IMG/VR virus record: IMGVR_UViG_3300028558_000011
Span: 1 to 35,980 of that record
From: a virus
DNA length: 35,980 bases
Reading direction: 5' to 3' (one strand)
The position numbers and the translations under genes were made by a program. Positions 5,968 through 13,694 of the stretch are shown piece by piece (the stretch's first letter is position 1; every line of letters begins with the position of its first letter). A model generated the notes under the pieces. The model saw only the letters and a program-made list of their open reading frames with translations. It ran no database searches and was not told where the DNA came from.

Positions 5968-6296
5968 GTCACTGGACTGAATAGAGCGTGATCTGGAAGA
6001 GATTTTATTCTAGCAGTCATTTCATCCAAGATATCTAACATTTCGTTTCTGCAGGGCTTTGCATGGGTTTCTGTGATAGTTTCCTTGGTGGGTTGAGTAT
6101 CTTTTTGGAATTTTGGGATGATCTCATTGCCATCATCATCCACTATGACAAAGTTTTCTAGATTACTAAAGCTAGCTCTGAATATTTTTTCTCCTGCTAG
6201 TGCCTGTACTTCTCCACAATCGCATGTCACAAGATCATCGATGTGTTTGCTTTCAATTATTTTATTGCAGTTCTTGCATTTTACTCTCTTTCTCAT
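5895..6296 (-). CDS. Zinc-ribbon protein (DUF7695-like)
   Basis: A leftward gene of 133 residues. The N-terminus has a two-knuckle cysteine set, CKNCNK (7-12) and CDCGE (25-29), followed by a short FRASFSNLENFVIVDDDGNEI segment. This layout resembles small phage zinc-ribbon proteins of the DUF7695 type. The C-terminal half is helical and variable. An AAGGA ribosome site precedes the ATG at 6296. Its end overlaps the small terminase gene by 73 bp in the opposite direction, so transcription of the two could interfere. It is one of several leftward genes set into the rightward late block. Confidence 0.75.
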   Translation of the reverse strand: MRKRVKCKNCNKIIESKHIDDLVTCDCGEVQALAGEKIFRASFSNLENFVIVDDDGNEIIPKFQKDTQPTKETITETHAKPCRNEMLDILDEMTARIKSLPDHALFSPVTHSDFGSLLMLLSSILRSDCNEES

Positions 6297-6340
6297 GGAT
6301 TAATCCTTAGTGATTTATTATTTTCTTGTCTTTGTGGATA

Positions 6341-6352
6341 TAAAAATATAAC
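6341..6352 (+). promoter_or_regulatory. Recurring AT-rich element TAAAAATATAAC
   Basis: One mismatch to the TWAAARTNTAAA pattern. It sits between the divergent zinc-ribbon gene and the rightward membrane-protein gene, 9 bases before the ATG at 6362. Confidence 0.4.
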
Positions 6353-6361
6353 ATAAATATT

Positions 6362-6568
6362 ATGAACGAAAGACACATGCAAATAGTTCTTAGGCTCAGA
6401 AATATAATATATATAATAGGTATTGTTGCTATATTGGTTTCTGTTTTTTACACTAAAATGTATGCAAAATCTGTAACTGAAGATCAAAAGCAAGAATTTT
6501 GGCCCCCAGACTTAGTTCCGCATCTACCTCATTTTCCTACGGATGATGAATCTGGAAAGGTCGCTTAA
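6362..6568 (+). CDS. Small membrane-anchored protein upstream of large terminase
   Basis: A 68-residue protein with one membrane helix (about residues 14-32, NIIYIIGIVAILVSVFYTKM) and a proline-rich polar C-terminus (FWPPDLVPHLPHFPTDDE). The positive residues lie before the helix, so the tail would face the periplasm by the positive-inside rule. It is the only gene between the AT-rich element and the terminator at 6649. It could be a lysis-related or exclusion protein; I cannot choose between these. Confidence 0.6.
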   Translation: MNERHMQIVLRLRNIIYIIGIVAILVSVFYTKMYAKSVTEDQKQEFWPPDLVPHLPHFPTDDESGKVA

Positions 6569-6648
6569 AAAAGATTGCTGGTTTAATTTAAAAAATTTAT
6601 AGTTATAACTGCTACTTCATATTACACTAATGTGGGTTTTGCGGTTTT

Positions 6649-6679
6649 CTTCCCCCTTTCATACGGGGGGAAGTTTTTT
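6649..6679 (+). terminator. Rho-independent terminator before large terminase
   Basis: CTTCCCCC (6649-6656), a 9-base loop, GGGGGAAG (6666-6673), then six T (6674-6679). It ends only 9 bases before the large terminase ATG, so the terminase must be reached by readthrough or antitermination, or the stem may control its translation. Confidence 0.75.
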
Positions 6680-6688
6680 AAACTTTCT

Positions 6689-7975
6689 ATGAAATTACCT
6701 TTATCTCCTAAACAATTAGAGTTCATAGTAAACAGCAAGTGTCACTGGAATTTAGCGCATGGCTCAGTGCGTTCTGGTAAAACTGTGGGAACCTTGTTTA
6801 GATTCATGCAAGCAGTCCATGAGTGTCCAGATTCACAAATATGGATGGTAGGACATACTGCTGATACTATTTACCAAAATGCTATTCGTTTACTATTGGA
6901 AAGCGACCAATTAGCTATATTTAGACCTTTCTGTACATGGTTTTCTGGAAAGAGACAGCTAAAAGTTAGGGATAAAACTATTTCTACATTAGGAGCGAAA
7001 GATGAAGGTGCTATAGGTCAATTTCAAGGAAAGACTATGTCATTGGTGTACTGTGATGAGATGACTCTCTATCCTGAATCCATCATAGATATGATAGATA
7101 CTCGACTTTCTAATCCTCATAGTATGGGATTTGCTTCTATGAATCCTTCTCAACCTACTCATAAGCTTAAGAAATGGATAGATATGGCAGAGGCAGGAGA
7201 TAAGAATTACTATGCTCTACATTACACGTTGGAAGATAACCCTTATCTAGATGAAGATTATAAATTGCGTATCAAGCACAGTCTTTCTGGAGTGTTCTAT
7301 AAAAGGAATTATCTTGGTCTGTGGTGTCTAGCTGAAGGAGCTATCTTTGATTTCTTTGATAAGAAGGTACATGTAGTATCAAGACCTCCAAGACAAGCTG
7401 AATATTGGATTGCAGGAATAGACTATGGAACAGTCAATAACTTCGCTTGTACTCTAGTTGGTATAAATACCGGAATTAGTACTCAAATGGGTATTTGTAG
7501 ATGGGCAGAGAAGGAATATGTATGGGATTCTAAGAAAATGGGTAGGCAGAAGACAAATGCTGAATATGCAGATGATGTGCAGGAGTTCTTGGAGCCTTAC
7601 GGAGTGAAGGGAATATATGTAGATCCAAGTGCAGCTGCATTTAAATTAGAACTTCGCAAGAGAGGATTTCATATTATCGATGCTAATAACGATGTGTTCA
7701 ATGGAATACAATTTGTAGCTTCAGAAGTGCAATTAGGCAATCTCTTCATATGCAAGGATTGTACTAATCTTATACGTGAAATGGAATCATACGTATGGGA
7801 TCCTAAGTGCTCTATTAAGGGAGATGACATTCCTTTGAAAAAGGATGATCACTCTGTAGATTCTCTAAGATACTGCGTATTTACTCATAAAATTTCTACT
7901 TATGATTATCAAGCCCATGTTAAACTTCAACAGAATTGGATGCAGAATAGGTTCCAATCTTATAGAAACTTTTAA
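6689..7975 (+). CDS. terL: Terminase large subunit
   Basis: A 428-residue packaging motor and nuclease. I use the ATG at 6689; the upstream GTG at 6632 would read through a terminator stem. The ATPase part has Walker A GSVRSGKT (residues 25-32), Walker B SLVYCDEMT (118-126) and the coupling motif SMNPSQPTHKLKKW. The nuclease part (about 240-428) carries the acidic residues expected of the RNase-H-like fold: AGIDYGTVNN, GIYVDPSAAA and DDHSVDSLRY. It packages concatemeric DNA through the portal. With a P22-like portal a headful mechanism is likely, which would explain a circularly permuted genome that assembles as a circle. No ribosome site is obvious because the terminator stem occupies the leader. 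Confidence 0.95.
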   Translation: MKLPLSPKQLEFIVNSKCHWNLAHGSVRSGKTVGTLFRFMQAVHECPDSQIWMVGHTADTIYQNAIRLLLESDQLAIFRPFCTWFSGKRQLKVRDKTISTLGAKDEGAIGQFQGKTMSLVYCDEMTLYPESIIDMIDTRLSNPHSMGFASMNPSQPTHKLKKWIDMAEAGDKNYYALHYTLEDNPYLDEDYKLRIKHSLSGVFYKRNYLGLWCLAEGAIFDFFDKKVHVVSRPPRQAEYWIAGIDYGTVNNFACTLVGINTGISTQMGICRWAEKEYVWDSKKMGRQKTNAEYADDVQEFLEPYGVKGIYVDPSAAAFKLELRKRGFHIIDANNDVFNGIQFVASEVQLGNLFICKDCTNLIREMESYVWDPKCSIKGDDIPLKKDDHSVDSLRYCVFTHKISTYDYQAHVKLQQNWMQNRFQSYRNF

Positions 7976-8024
7976 TTAGTAGATGAGTATGGATATATCA
8001 TAAGAATTAAATATGGAATAAGTC

Positions 8025-8279
8025 ATGATAAATGATAAATTTAGCAAAGAAGAAATCTTACATGCGATAAAGGAAGGAATAAGAGAAGCCTTCTTAGAAA
8101 TGACAGAATCTAGAGATGTGATAATAAATGAACAAATCATGAAGGCGATTACTGATGGCGTACGTTCTTCGTTTCCATCCCGTGATACAATTGAAAAATG
8201 TATATGGTATGCATCTCGTGAATTTTTATCAGTAAACAATGAAAAATTCGCTTCATTCGAAGGTAAAAATTTATGTTAA
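8025..8279 (+). CDS. Small helical hypothetical protein
   Basis: An 84-residue helical protein (ILHAIKEGIREAFLEM near the front) without a known family. It follows large terminase and overlaps the next gene by 7 bp. Codon use and the coupled overlap support it. The position between terminase and collagen-like gene suggests a structural or packaging accessory role. Confidence 0.6.
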   Translation: MINDKFSKEEILHAIKEGIREAFLEMTESRDVIINEQIMKAITDGVRSSFPSRDTIEKCIWYASREFLSVNNEKFASFEGKNLC

Positions 8280-8476
8280 ATAAAGAAAAAATAGTTCGTG
8301 ACTTAGTAAATACATTCAATGATCGTGATGAATTTCATGAAGCATATAAAGATAGAATGAAAGAAATTCTAAAATATTTTACGTATTGTCTACGTGAATA
8401 CTTAAAAGAAGAAGTAGTAGATATACATGAATTTATTGATAAATTTGTAGAAGAGAGATTCCGACCACAAAATTAA
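8273..8476 (+). CDS. Small helical hypothetical protein
   Basis: A 67-residue charged helical protein (KIVRDLVNTFNDRDEFHEAY, then FTYCLREYLKEEVVDIHEFI) of unknown family. It starts inside the end of the preceding gene and ends about 40 bases before the AT-rich element that precedes the collagen-like gene. It is similar in size and helical character to its upstream neighbour, but I see no clear homology between them. Confidence 0.6.
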   Translation: MLNKEKIVRDLVNTFNDRDEFHEAYKDRMKEILKYFTYCLREYLKEEVVDIHEFIDKFVEERFRPQN

Positions 8477-8516
8477 TATGGCATCGGCAGAAAATCATTG
8501 ATATTTAGATTGCTTA

Positions 8517-8528
8517 TAAAAATATAAA
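8517..8528 (+). promoter_or_regulatory. Recurring AT-rich element TAAAAATATAAA
   Basis: Exact match to the TWAAARTNTAAA pattern, 47 bases before the collagen-like gene. The leader between them ends in a G7 run that serves as the ribosome site. Confidence 0.45.
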
Positions 8529-8575
8529 TTTTATGTTATATATAGGGAATCATAACATTACTCGGGGGGGTATAT

Positions 8576-9325
8576 ATGTGTGATGAAATGTCGAATTGTT
8601 GTTGTATGGGTGCTCAAGGACCTCAAGGTGTTCCGGGATTACAAGGTTCACAAGGACCTCAAGGTATTTCTGGGCAAGATGGTAAACCTGGACCAATGGG
8701 TCCACAGGGTATTCAAGGTTTACATGGAGTAGATGGACAAATGGGACCAGCAGGTCCTCAAGGTCCTATTGGCCCTATGGGTCCTCAGGGCGTGCAGGGA
8801 TTACAAGGGGTTCCTGGTAAAGATTGTGAAGCAAATAATTCTTCTTGCCAAAGATATTGTAACGTCTATGCATCAGTAGCTCAAGTTGTCGGAGCTTATA
8901 GTGCACCTAATGATATGGTTTTGTTTGATAGACAAAATTCTGTATCTGCGGGAGATTTTGATTTATCAATGAGTAATGTCAGTGGAGATGTAAAATTCCT
9001 AAAACATGGTATTTATCATATTCAATGGCAGTTACAAGCTAGAATATTGCCACCAGTTCCAGACCCAGTTCCTTCTTGGAGTTTCGGATTCTGGATAAAT
9101 GGCGTTTTAGTTCCTGGAAGTATTTATTCTGGATTCACGCAAGCTCCTGGAGATGATGCTTGTCACAGCACTGGTGATGTAATCATAGAAGTTCAAGCGA
9201 ATGACATATTAAAACTTAGAAATACTTCTGTATCAGCGGTAAATTTAAATCCTAATGTGACTGGAAGCGTTTTCCCTATTACCATAGCAAGTGTTAATAT
9301 CGAATGTTTAAAATCTCTTGCATAA
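8576..9325 (+). CDS. Collagen-like fibre protein with C1q/BclA-like head
   Basis: A 249-residue protein. A cysteine-rich N-terminus (CDEMSNCCCMG) leads into 24 uninterrupted Gly-X-Y triplets (residues 12-83, rich in GPQ, GVP and GLQ), which should form a collagen triple helix. Residues about 95-249 are beta-rich (MVLFDRQNSVSAGDFDLS, then KFLKHGIYHIQWQLQARI, then WSFGFWINGVLVPGSIYSG) and resemble the trimeric C1q/BclA C-terminal jelly roll. It is most likely a trimeric surface fibre. The gene sits between terminase and portal rather than with the tail fibres, so it may decorate the head. It forms its own unit, with an AT-rich element before it and a terminator after it. Confidence 0.88.
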   Translation: MCDEMSNCCCMGAQGPQGVPGLQGSQGPQGISGQDGKPGPMGPQGIQGLHGVDGQMGPAGPQGPIGPMGPQGVQGLQGVPGKDCEANNSSCQRYCNVYASVAQVVGAYSAPNDMVLFDRQNSVSAGDFDLSMSNVSGDVKFLKHGIYHIQWQLQARILPPVPDPVPSWSFGFWINGVLVPGSIYSGFTQAPGDDACHSTGDVIIEVQANDILKLRNTSVSAVNLNPNVTGSVFPITIASVNIECLKSLA

Positions 9326-9337
9326 AAATTTCAAAGG

Positions 9338-9369
9338 TTCCCCCTCTCCTTTAAAAGAGGGAATTTTTT
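9338..9369 (+). terminator. Rho-independent terminator after collagen-like gene
   Basis: CCCTCT (9342-9347) pairs with AGAGGG (9356-9361), and the flanking TT/AA can extend the stem past two extra C. It is followed by six T (9364-9369). It separates the fibre gene from the portal gene. Confidence 0.75.
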
Positions 9370-9414
9370 AAAGGCTCGTATTGATATAATAAAATATTTA
9401 ATGCTATATTAACG

Positions 9415-9426
9415 TAAAAATATATA
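9415..9426 (+). promoter_or_regulatory. Recurring AT-rich element TAAAAATATATA
   Basis: One mismatch to TWAAARTNTAAA. It lies just after the terminator and 18 bases before the TTG start of the portal gene, where a promoter would be needed. Confidence 0.4.
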
Positions 9427-9444
9427 TATCTGACGAGGTCGTCT

Positions 9445-11544
9445 TTGTCTTTCTATTATCCTCCATGGAATAATGCATTAGAGCCTTCTCAAGGTAATGT
9501 TCGACAGTGGCTTGATAATCTCTACAGCAAGTTTCAACCAATAGAGCAAAGTCGTTGGAATCAAAGTAATATAGACACTCTTTTCTATGCTGGGTCACAA
9601 ACATTTGTAAATAGATATTTTAATTTCTCTCCTACTACTTCCTATCAACAGTACTATTTCAATCTTGTTCAGCAACCAGTGAATATAATCACTGGTTATC
9701 AAAGACAGCATCGTAAAGCTATTATGTATGAATCTGCTGAGGGAGGAGATCCTCAGACTACAGATCAATACACCAAATTGATTACACATGTATGTAACAC
9801 AGAAGGAATACATGAGCAATTCTCTAAAGCATGCGAGTTAGCTGCTGTATCTGGCATGGTTTTGTTGCAACCATACTTGGACTATACATCTGGAGATGCT
9901 GCACAAGGAGAAATGAAACTAAAGGTATGGGAATACAATGCATTTCTAGTAGATCCTTACTTTAGAAATCCTGACATGTCAGATGCTCAATTTGTATGGA
10001 CTCAAGAATATATAAGTAAAAAAGAAGCTGAAGATCGTTTTCCTGATAAGGTTTCAGCAATTACTCCAATGGCCGGTACTCCACAGCGATATGGAAGTTT
10101 CTATTTCCTTCCAGAAAACTACAACATGGCTAGAAATGATTTAATGGTACTTTCATATGTCTGGTATAAATGGAAAAGAAAGAAAAAAAGATTATACAGC
10201 AAGACGAGAAATCAGTTCTTTGATTTCTCGGGGGGAGATGGACAACTTGAACAAATTCTTTACAATATACCTGACATGGAAGAAGTTACTGTGGAAGTTC
10301 CATGTTGGAAGCTTGCGGTTGTTCTCAATGATCAGCTTATGTTCCAAGGAGATAATCCATTGGGCTTTGATGGTTGCCCTTTCATTCCTGTATTCTGGAA
10401 TTATGATCCTCACATCAATTATTATGACTTGCGCGTGCGTTCTCTTGTTCGTACCATGCGTGATCCTCAATTTTTATTTAATTATAAGGTCATTACTAAT
10501 AACGATATCGCAGCAGCTACGATCAATGCTGGATGGAAGAGAAAAGTTGGAGCTGTAGCTAATGAAGATAATCTTAAAAAGGCTGGACAGGGGTGGGATG
10601 TAATAATAAATGAAGGATTTGAGATGACAGATGTGGAGAAAATAATCCCATCAGCTGTTCCTCAATCTGATTTAGAGTTAGCCCAACAAATGTCTGATCT
10701 AATTTTTCAGACTTCTGGAATAAATCTAGAGAATTGGTCTGGTCAAAATGATAAACAGATATCAAGTTTGACTATGATGTTAAAGCAAGCGGCTAACTTA
10801 ATGGTATTTCAAAAATACTTTGATCAGTGGGATTATTCTCTAAAGCTTTTAGGTGAGAGAATGCTACAGATAGTGATGAATAATTGGAATGCTGAAAAAG
10901 TACACTTGATGATAGGAGAAGAACCATCACCCTTCTTTTATTCCAAAGTATTTAGTAAATTTAAAACTCTAGTAGAAGAAGCAGATTTAACTCCTACTCA
11001 ACAGAATTTACAAGCACAGCAGATGATGGACATAAATGCAGCTTTTGGCAGAGAAGTATTTCCTCCATCAATGATTATTCCTAAGATGAATATCACTGGT
11101 AAGGGAGAAATTATTCCTTATCTACAACAGCAGGAGCAAAATGCCCAACAACAACAACAAGAAGAATCCGTACTCAAGCATGCCTTCGAAGATGCCAAAC
11201 TCAAAGAATTGTACTCAAAAGCAACAGCAAACATCGCAACAGCAAGAGAAAGACATGGTCGTGCTGAAGCGGATATTGGTCTATTTGAAGAAAGGCTCAG
11301 TGAGATTACTAGAAATCGTGCTCTCGCCACTAAAGACAAGATGGAAGCGCTTGAGAAACTGGTGGACGTCATTGGAAAATACGGAGAAATAGAAGCTGCT
11401 CTCAAAATGCAAGAAATAGAAAGTTTTGACTATAGACAAGAGCAGAATGAAGACAGAGAAAAAGTAGATGCTAAACAAACTTCTTTATCGAATGAATTTT
11501 TACAGCAGATTATTTCTCCAAATCCACAGATGTCTAATAAATGA
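9445..11544 (+). CDS. P22-like portal protein
   Basis: A 699-residue portal, the dodecameric ring through which DNA enters and leaves the head. The length and several segments fit the P22 gp1 type: YYFNLVQQPVNIITGYQRQH (about 70-89), the conserved ACELAAVSGMVLLQPYLDY (about 127-145), and the wing/crown region EYNAFLVDPYFRNPDMSDAQ. Residues about 545-690 are glutamine-rich and helical, as expected for the long C-terminal barrel. The start is TTG, chosen because GAGG lies upstream and no ATG is near. It is the only large gene in its segment and is followed by an AT-rich element before the next unit. Confidence 0.88.
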   Translation: MSFYYPPWNNALEPSQGNVRQWLDNLYSKFQPIEQSRWNQSNIDTLFYAGSQTFVNRYFNFSPTTSYQQYYFNLVQQPVNIITGYQRQHRKAIMYESAEGGDPQTTDQYTKLITHVCNTEGIHEQFSKACELAAVSGMVLLQPYLDYTSGDAAQGEMKLKVWEYNAFLVDPYFRNPDMSDAQFVWTQEYISKKEAEDRFPDKVSAITPMAGTPQRYGSFYFLPENYNMARNDLMVLSYVWYKWKRKKKRLYSKTRNQFFDFSGGDGQLEQILYNIPDMEEVTVEVPCWKLAVVLNDQLMFQGDNPLGFDGCPFIPVFWNYDPHINYYDLRVRSLVRTMRDPQFLFNYKVITNNDIAAATINAGWKRKVGAVANEDNLKKAGQGWDVIINEGFEMTDVEKIIPSAVPQSDLELAQQMSDLIFQTSGINLENWSGQNDKQISSLTMMLKQAANLMVFQKYFDQWDYSLKLLGERMLQIVMNNWNAEKVHLMIGEEPSPFFYSKVFSKFKTLVEEADLTPTQQNLQAQQMMDINAAFGREVFPPSMIIPKMNITGKGEIIPYLQQQEQNAQQQQQEESVLKHAFEDAKLKELYSKATANIATARERHGRAEADIGLFEERLSEITRNRALATKDKMEALEKLVDVIGKYGEIEAALKMQEIESFDYRQEQNEDREKVDAKQTSLSNEFLQQIISPNPQMSNK

Positions 11545-11620
11545 TAATTTTATTTCCATAATACTTTATATTTTAGGCAGTTAGGTCTTTTCAGAAAACA
11601 TTATTTTCCTTATTATTTAC

Positions 11621-11632
11621 TTAAAATTTAAA
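11621..11632 (+). promoter_or_regulatory. Recurring AT-rich element TTAAAATTTAAA
   Basis: Exact match to TWAAARTNTAAA in the 107-bp gap after the portal gene, 19 bases before the ATG at 11652. An AAAAAAGGA ribosome site lies between them. Confidence 0.45.
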
Positions 11633-11651
11633 CCCTAAAAAAGGATAAGCG

Positions 11652-11972
11652 ATGGCTATACATGGAAGAGGTCCTATTATAAATCCAGAAATTTATGATG
11701 CAGAAGCAAGAATGAACAGTAGAAATTGCAGCGTATATGAATGTGCAGCTGTTACAGGTTTATTTGGCTGTTCAATTGATACAACAAAATGTGACGGGAA
11801 AATAGCCACTGTGGTAGTTATGACTGGAACCGGAGCATTTATAGGTGGTGTTTGCGGAGGCCCTCCTGGTATTGGTGTTGGTGCAGGAATTGGTTTAGGA
11901 TTGGCACTAGGAAAGATAGCAATAGAATCTCACTATAGAAATAAACAAGAAAGGGCGCAACATCAACAGTAA
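11652..11972 (+). CDS. Glycine-zipper membrane protein
   Basis: A 106-residue protein. The first half has four cysteines (NCSVYEC, GLFGC and TTKC). The second half (residues about 50-92, from IATVVVMTGTGAFIGG to GAGIGLGLALGKIAI) is a long glycine-zipper hydrophobic segment, followed by a basic tail. Such segments insert into membranes. The protein could be ejected with the DNA, or be a holin-like protein. I do not recognise a family. It begins a run of five small rightward genes between portal and scaffold. Confidence 0.6.
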   Translation: MAIHGRGPIINPEIYDAEARMNSRNCSVYECAAVTGLFGCSIDTTKCDGKIATVVVMTGTGAFIGGVCGGPPGIGVGAGIGLGLALGKIAIESHYRNKQERAQHQQ

Positions 11973-11982
11973 TTGAGGATTT

Positions 11983-12369
11983 ATGTCTCACATTGGAGAA
12001 GTCAACAATAATCATACACCAATAATTCGTTTTGGAATTGTTGATCGATATCTAGATATTAGTATAATAGTTTTTTCTTTAATTACAGTTATAGGATACG
12101 TTTTAATATCTAGATATCCCAAAATTTTCTTTAAAAATGCATTGCCAACTACCGGTCAACCACTAACAAAAAAGTTCTGGCTTGTGAGTATTCCTTTCAT
12201 GGCTGGAATTATAGGTACCTTTATTTGTACTGTGAGTAGGATAGTTAGAATTTATAATGTCCATAAATTGAATGATCCTTCCACAGAACATCTAAATAAA
12301 GAAAGAATACAAGCATGCAAAGAATTTCTTGAAAGTAATGGCCATACAGTTATAATGAGAGAAAGATAA
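11983..12369 (+). CDS. Two-helix membrane protein
   Basis: A 128-residue protein with two predicted membrane helices: DISIIVFSLITVIGYVLIS at about 25-43 and WLVSIPFMAGIIGTFICTVS at about 68-87. A polar C-terminal domain of about 40 residues (TEHLNKERIQACKEFLESNG) follows. Two helices plus a cytoplasmic tail is compatible with a holin, and no canonical holin is found elsewhere, but there is no family evidence. It follows the glycine-zipper protein with a 10-bp gap and a GAGG ribosome site. Confidence 0.6.
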   Translation: MSHIGEVNNNHTPIIRFGIVDRYLDISIIVFSLITVIGYVLISRYPKIFFKNALPTTGQPLTKKFWLVSIPFMAGIIGTFICTVSRIVRIYNVHKLNDPSTEHLNKERIQACKEFLESNGHTVIMRER

Positions 12370-12399
12370 AAAACTCTAATTTTACTCTACGAGGAAAAT

Positions 12400-12654
12400 A
12401 TGGCAGACAGTCAAAAAATGGGAAGCAAAGTAGCATCTGGCGGAATGAGAATAGATGATCATGCTAATTGGACTGGAAAATCTAAAAAAGGTCAAGTTTA
12501 TGCTGATGGTGCAAAAATGAGATCTATTTCTGAACAGGAAGGCTCTGGTTCTGTAATGCGCTACGAAGATAATGAGCAGGCAATTAAATCTGTTCAGGAA
12601 AAAAGCGTGTCTCAGGTTAAGAAACATCCTATGAAACCTGGATATAGATACTAA
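12400..12654 (+). CDS. Small hypothetical virion-associated protein
   Basis: An 84-residue polar protein rich in Ser, Gly and Lys (MGSKVASGGMRIDDHANWTG at the front). A GAGG site lies 8 bases before the ATG. I recognise no domain. Its place between portal and scaffold genes suggests a minor structural or assembly protein. Confidence 0.6.
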   Translation: MADSQKMGSKVASGGMRIDDHANWTGKSKKGQVYADGAKMRSISEQEGSGSVMRYEDNEQAIKSVQEKSVSQVKKHPMKPGYRY

Positions 12655-12682
12655 TTTAATAGATCTCTATTAAGGAGGATTT

Positions 12683-12946
12683 ATGAAAACAGGATTTAAA
12701 GATCCAATTGCACCTCCAGAAGGCAAAAAAAAGAAATCCCCATGGGATTTTAGATGTCCTCTTTATGATGAGAGAACTAGTTGCTATGTAGATGCTGGTT
12801 CACATTACGGAGTAGGTCATAAGAATCCTGTAGGTCATAAAGGTGAAGTTAAACAACGTGTAGCTACGATGCCTTTTGGTCGTCCTAATACTCTTCAGAC
12901 ATCCTATGTTCCACCTAAAATGTTAGATCAGGAATACATTGAGTGA
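12683..12946 (+). CDS. Small hypothetical protein
   Basis: An 87-residue basic protein: a lysine-rich front, PWDFRCPLYDERTSCYVDAG in the middle, then GVGHKNPVGHKGEV. The ribosome site AAGGAGG is very strong. The end overlaps the next GTG start by 4 bp (GTGA), so the pair is coupled. No known family. Confidence 0.65.
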   Translation: MKTGFKDPIAPPEGKKKKSPWDFRCPLYDERTSCYVDAGSHYGVGHKNPVGHKGEVKQRVATMPFGRPNTLQTSYVPPKMLDQEYIE

Positions 12947-13122
12947 AAAATGACTCTAAAAAATCCTATAAGTTTTCTCATACTCCAAGATCATCGAAAG
13001 GTTTGGGCGACTATTATGGTACGGGTATTCGCGCAAAGATAGGTAAGATGCGATCTGATAGCATGGGCATGATAGAGATGACTCCTAAAAAACTTAAGAC
13101 TCCTCCTAAATCTCTAGTCTAA
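12943..13122 (+). CDS. Small basic hypothetical protein
   Basis: A 59-residue frame starting at GTG within the preceding stop (GTGA overlap). It is rich in Lys, Ser and Met (SKGLGDYYGTGIRAKIGKMR, then MTPKKLKTPPKSLV) and probably disordered. The last 17 bases overlap the end of the convergent leftward gene. Translational coupling is the main support. Confidence 0.55.
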   Translation: MKNDSKKSYKFSHTPRSSKGLGDYYGTGIRAKIGKMRSDSMGMIEMTPKKLKTPPKSLV

Positions 13123-13600
13123 TAGCACCTCTTCTCTTTTCAAGAATTAAATTGCTGTATATTTTTCTTACTTTTTTTTCTGACAAATCATCGTGTTCAG
13201 GAGCTTCTAATCTTTCTCTATTAGTAGTAAATTCATTTATAGACCATAGAACTGTTTCGTGTTCAGTAAGATTTCCTCTTTGATATTGTGCCCACATCTC
13301 TCTAGGTGGTATCATCCAGCATATTTCTATTAAATCTGTATGAGAAATAGCTCTAAATAGATAAGAGTTAGTCTGTGCTTTAGGCTTCGTAAGTCTGGGT
13401 TGCCATAACATACGCTTGTTTACTCCGTCATCTGCTGTCCTAGGATGGGCAAATATATATACATACGGACTCTTATCTTGAAGTGAAAGAGAGAGACTGT
13501 TTTTGTTCATACAGTCATTAGCTCCTTGAAATATATTAGATTCTTGGTCCTTTTTGAAATGATCCAATCTGTCATGTGCTTCTAGTCTATCAACCTTCAT
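13106..13600 (-). CDS. Conserved phage protein of unknown function, leftward
   Basis: A 164-residue protein. It has the look of a conserved soluble phage protein: HDRLDHFKKDQESNIFQGAN near the front, SPYVYIFAHPRTADDGVNKR in the middle, then MLWQPRLTKPKAQTNSYLFR and IEICWMIPPREMWAQYQRGN. Proteins of this pattern occur near capsid genes in related environmental podoviruses, as far as I recall, without assigned function. It lies on the opposite strand to its neighbours and ends 17 bp inside the preceding rightward gene. It may be transcribed at a different time from the head genes around it. Confidence 0.8.
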   Translation of the reverse strand: MKVDRLEAHDRLDHFKKDQESNIFQGANDCMNKNSLSLSLQDKSPYVYIFAHPRTADDGVNKRMLWQPRLTKPKAQTNSYLFRAISHTDLIEICWMIPPREMWAQYQRGNLTEHETVLWSINEFTTNRERLEAPEHDDLSEKKVRKIYSNLILEKRRGAIRLEI

Positions 13601-13638
13601 ATGAGTCCTATTTGATTAAAGTAATTATTGATATATAT

Positions 13639-13650
13639 TTAAAGTTTAAC
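13639..13650 (+). promoter_or_regulatory. Recurring AT-rich element TTAAAGTTTAAC
   Basis: One mismatch to TWAAARTNTAAA. It lies between the leftward gene and the scaffold-like gene, 44 bases before the ATG at 13695. Confidence 0.4.
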
Positions 13651-13694
13651 TTTAATGGAAGAACAATACGAATTTTACGAAAGGAGTTTTTCAA

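Noticed and set aside
10157-10558. 133-codon rightward frame inside the portal gene
   Set aside because: It is out of frame within a clear portal coding region and has no start signals or recognisable product.
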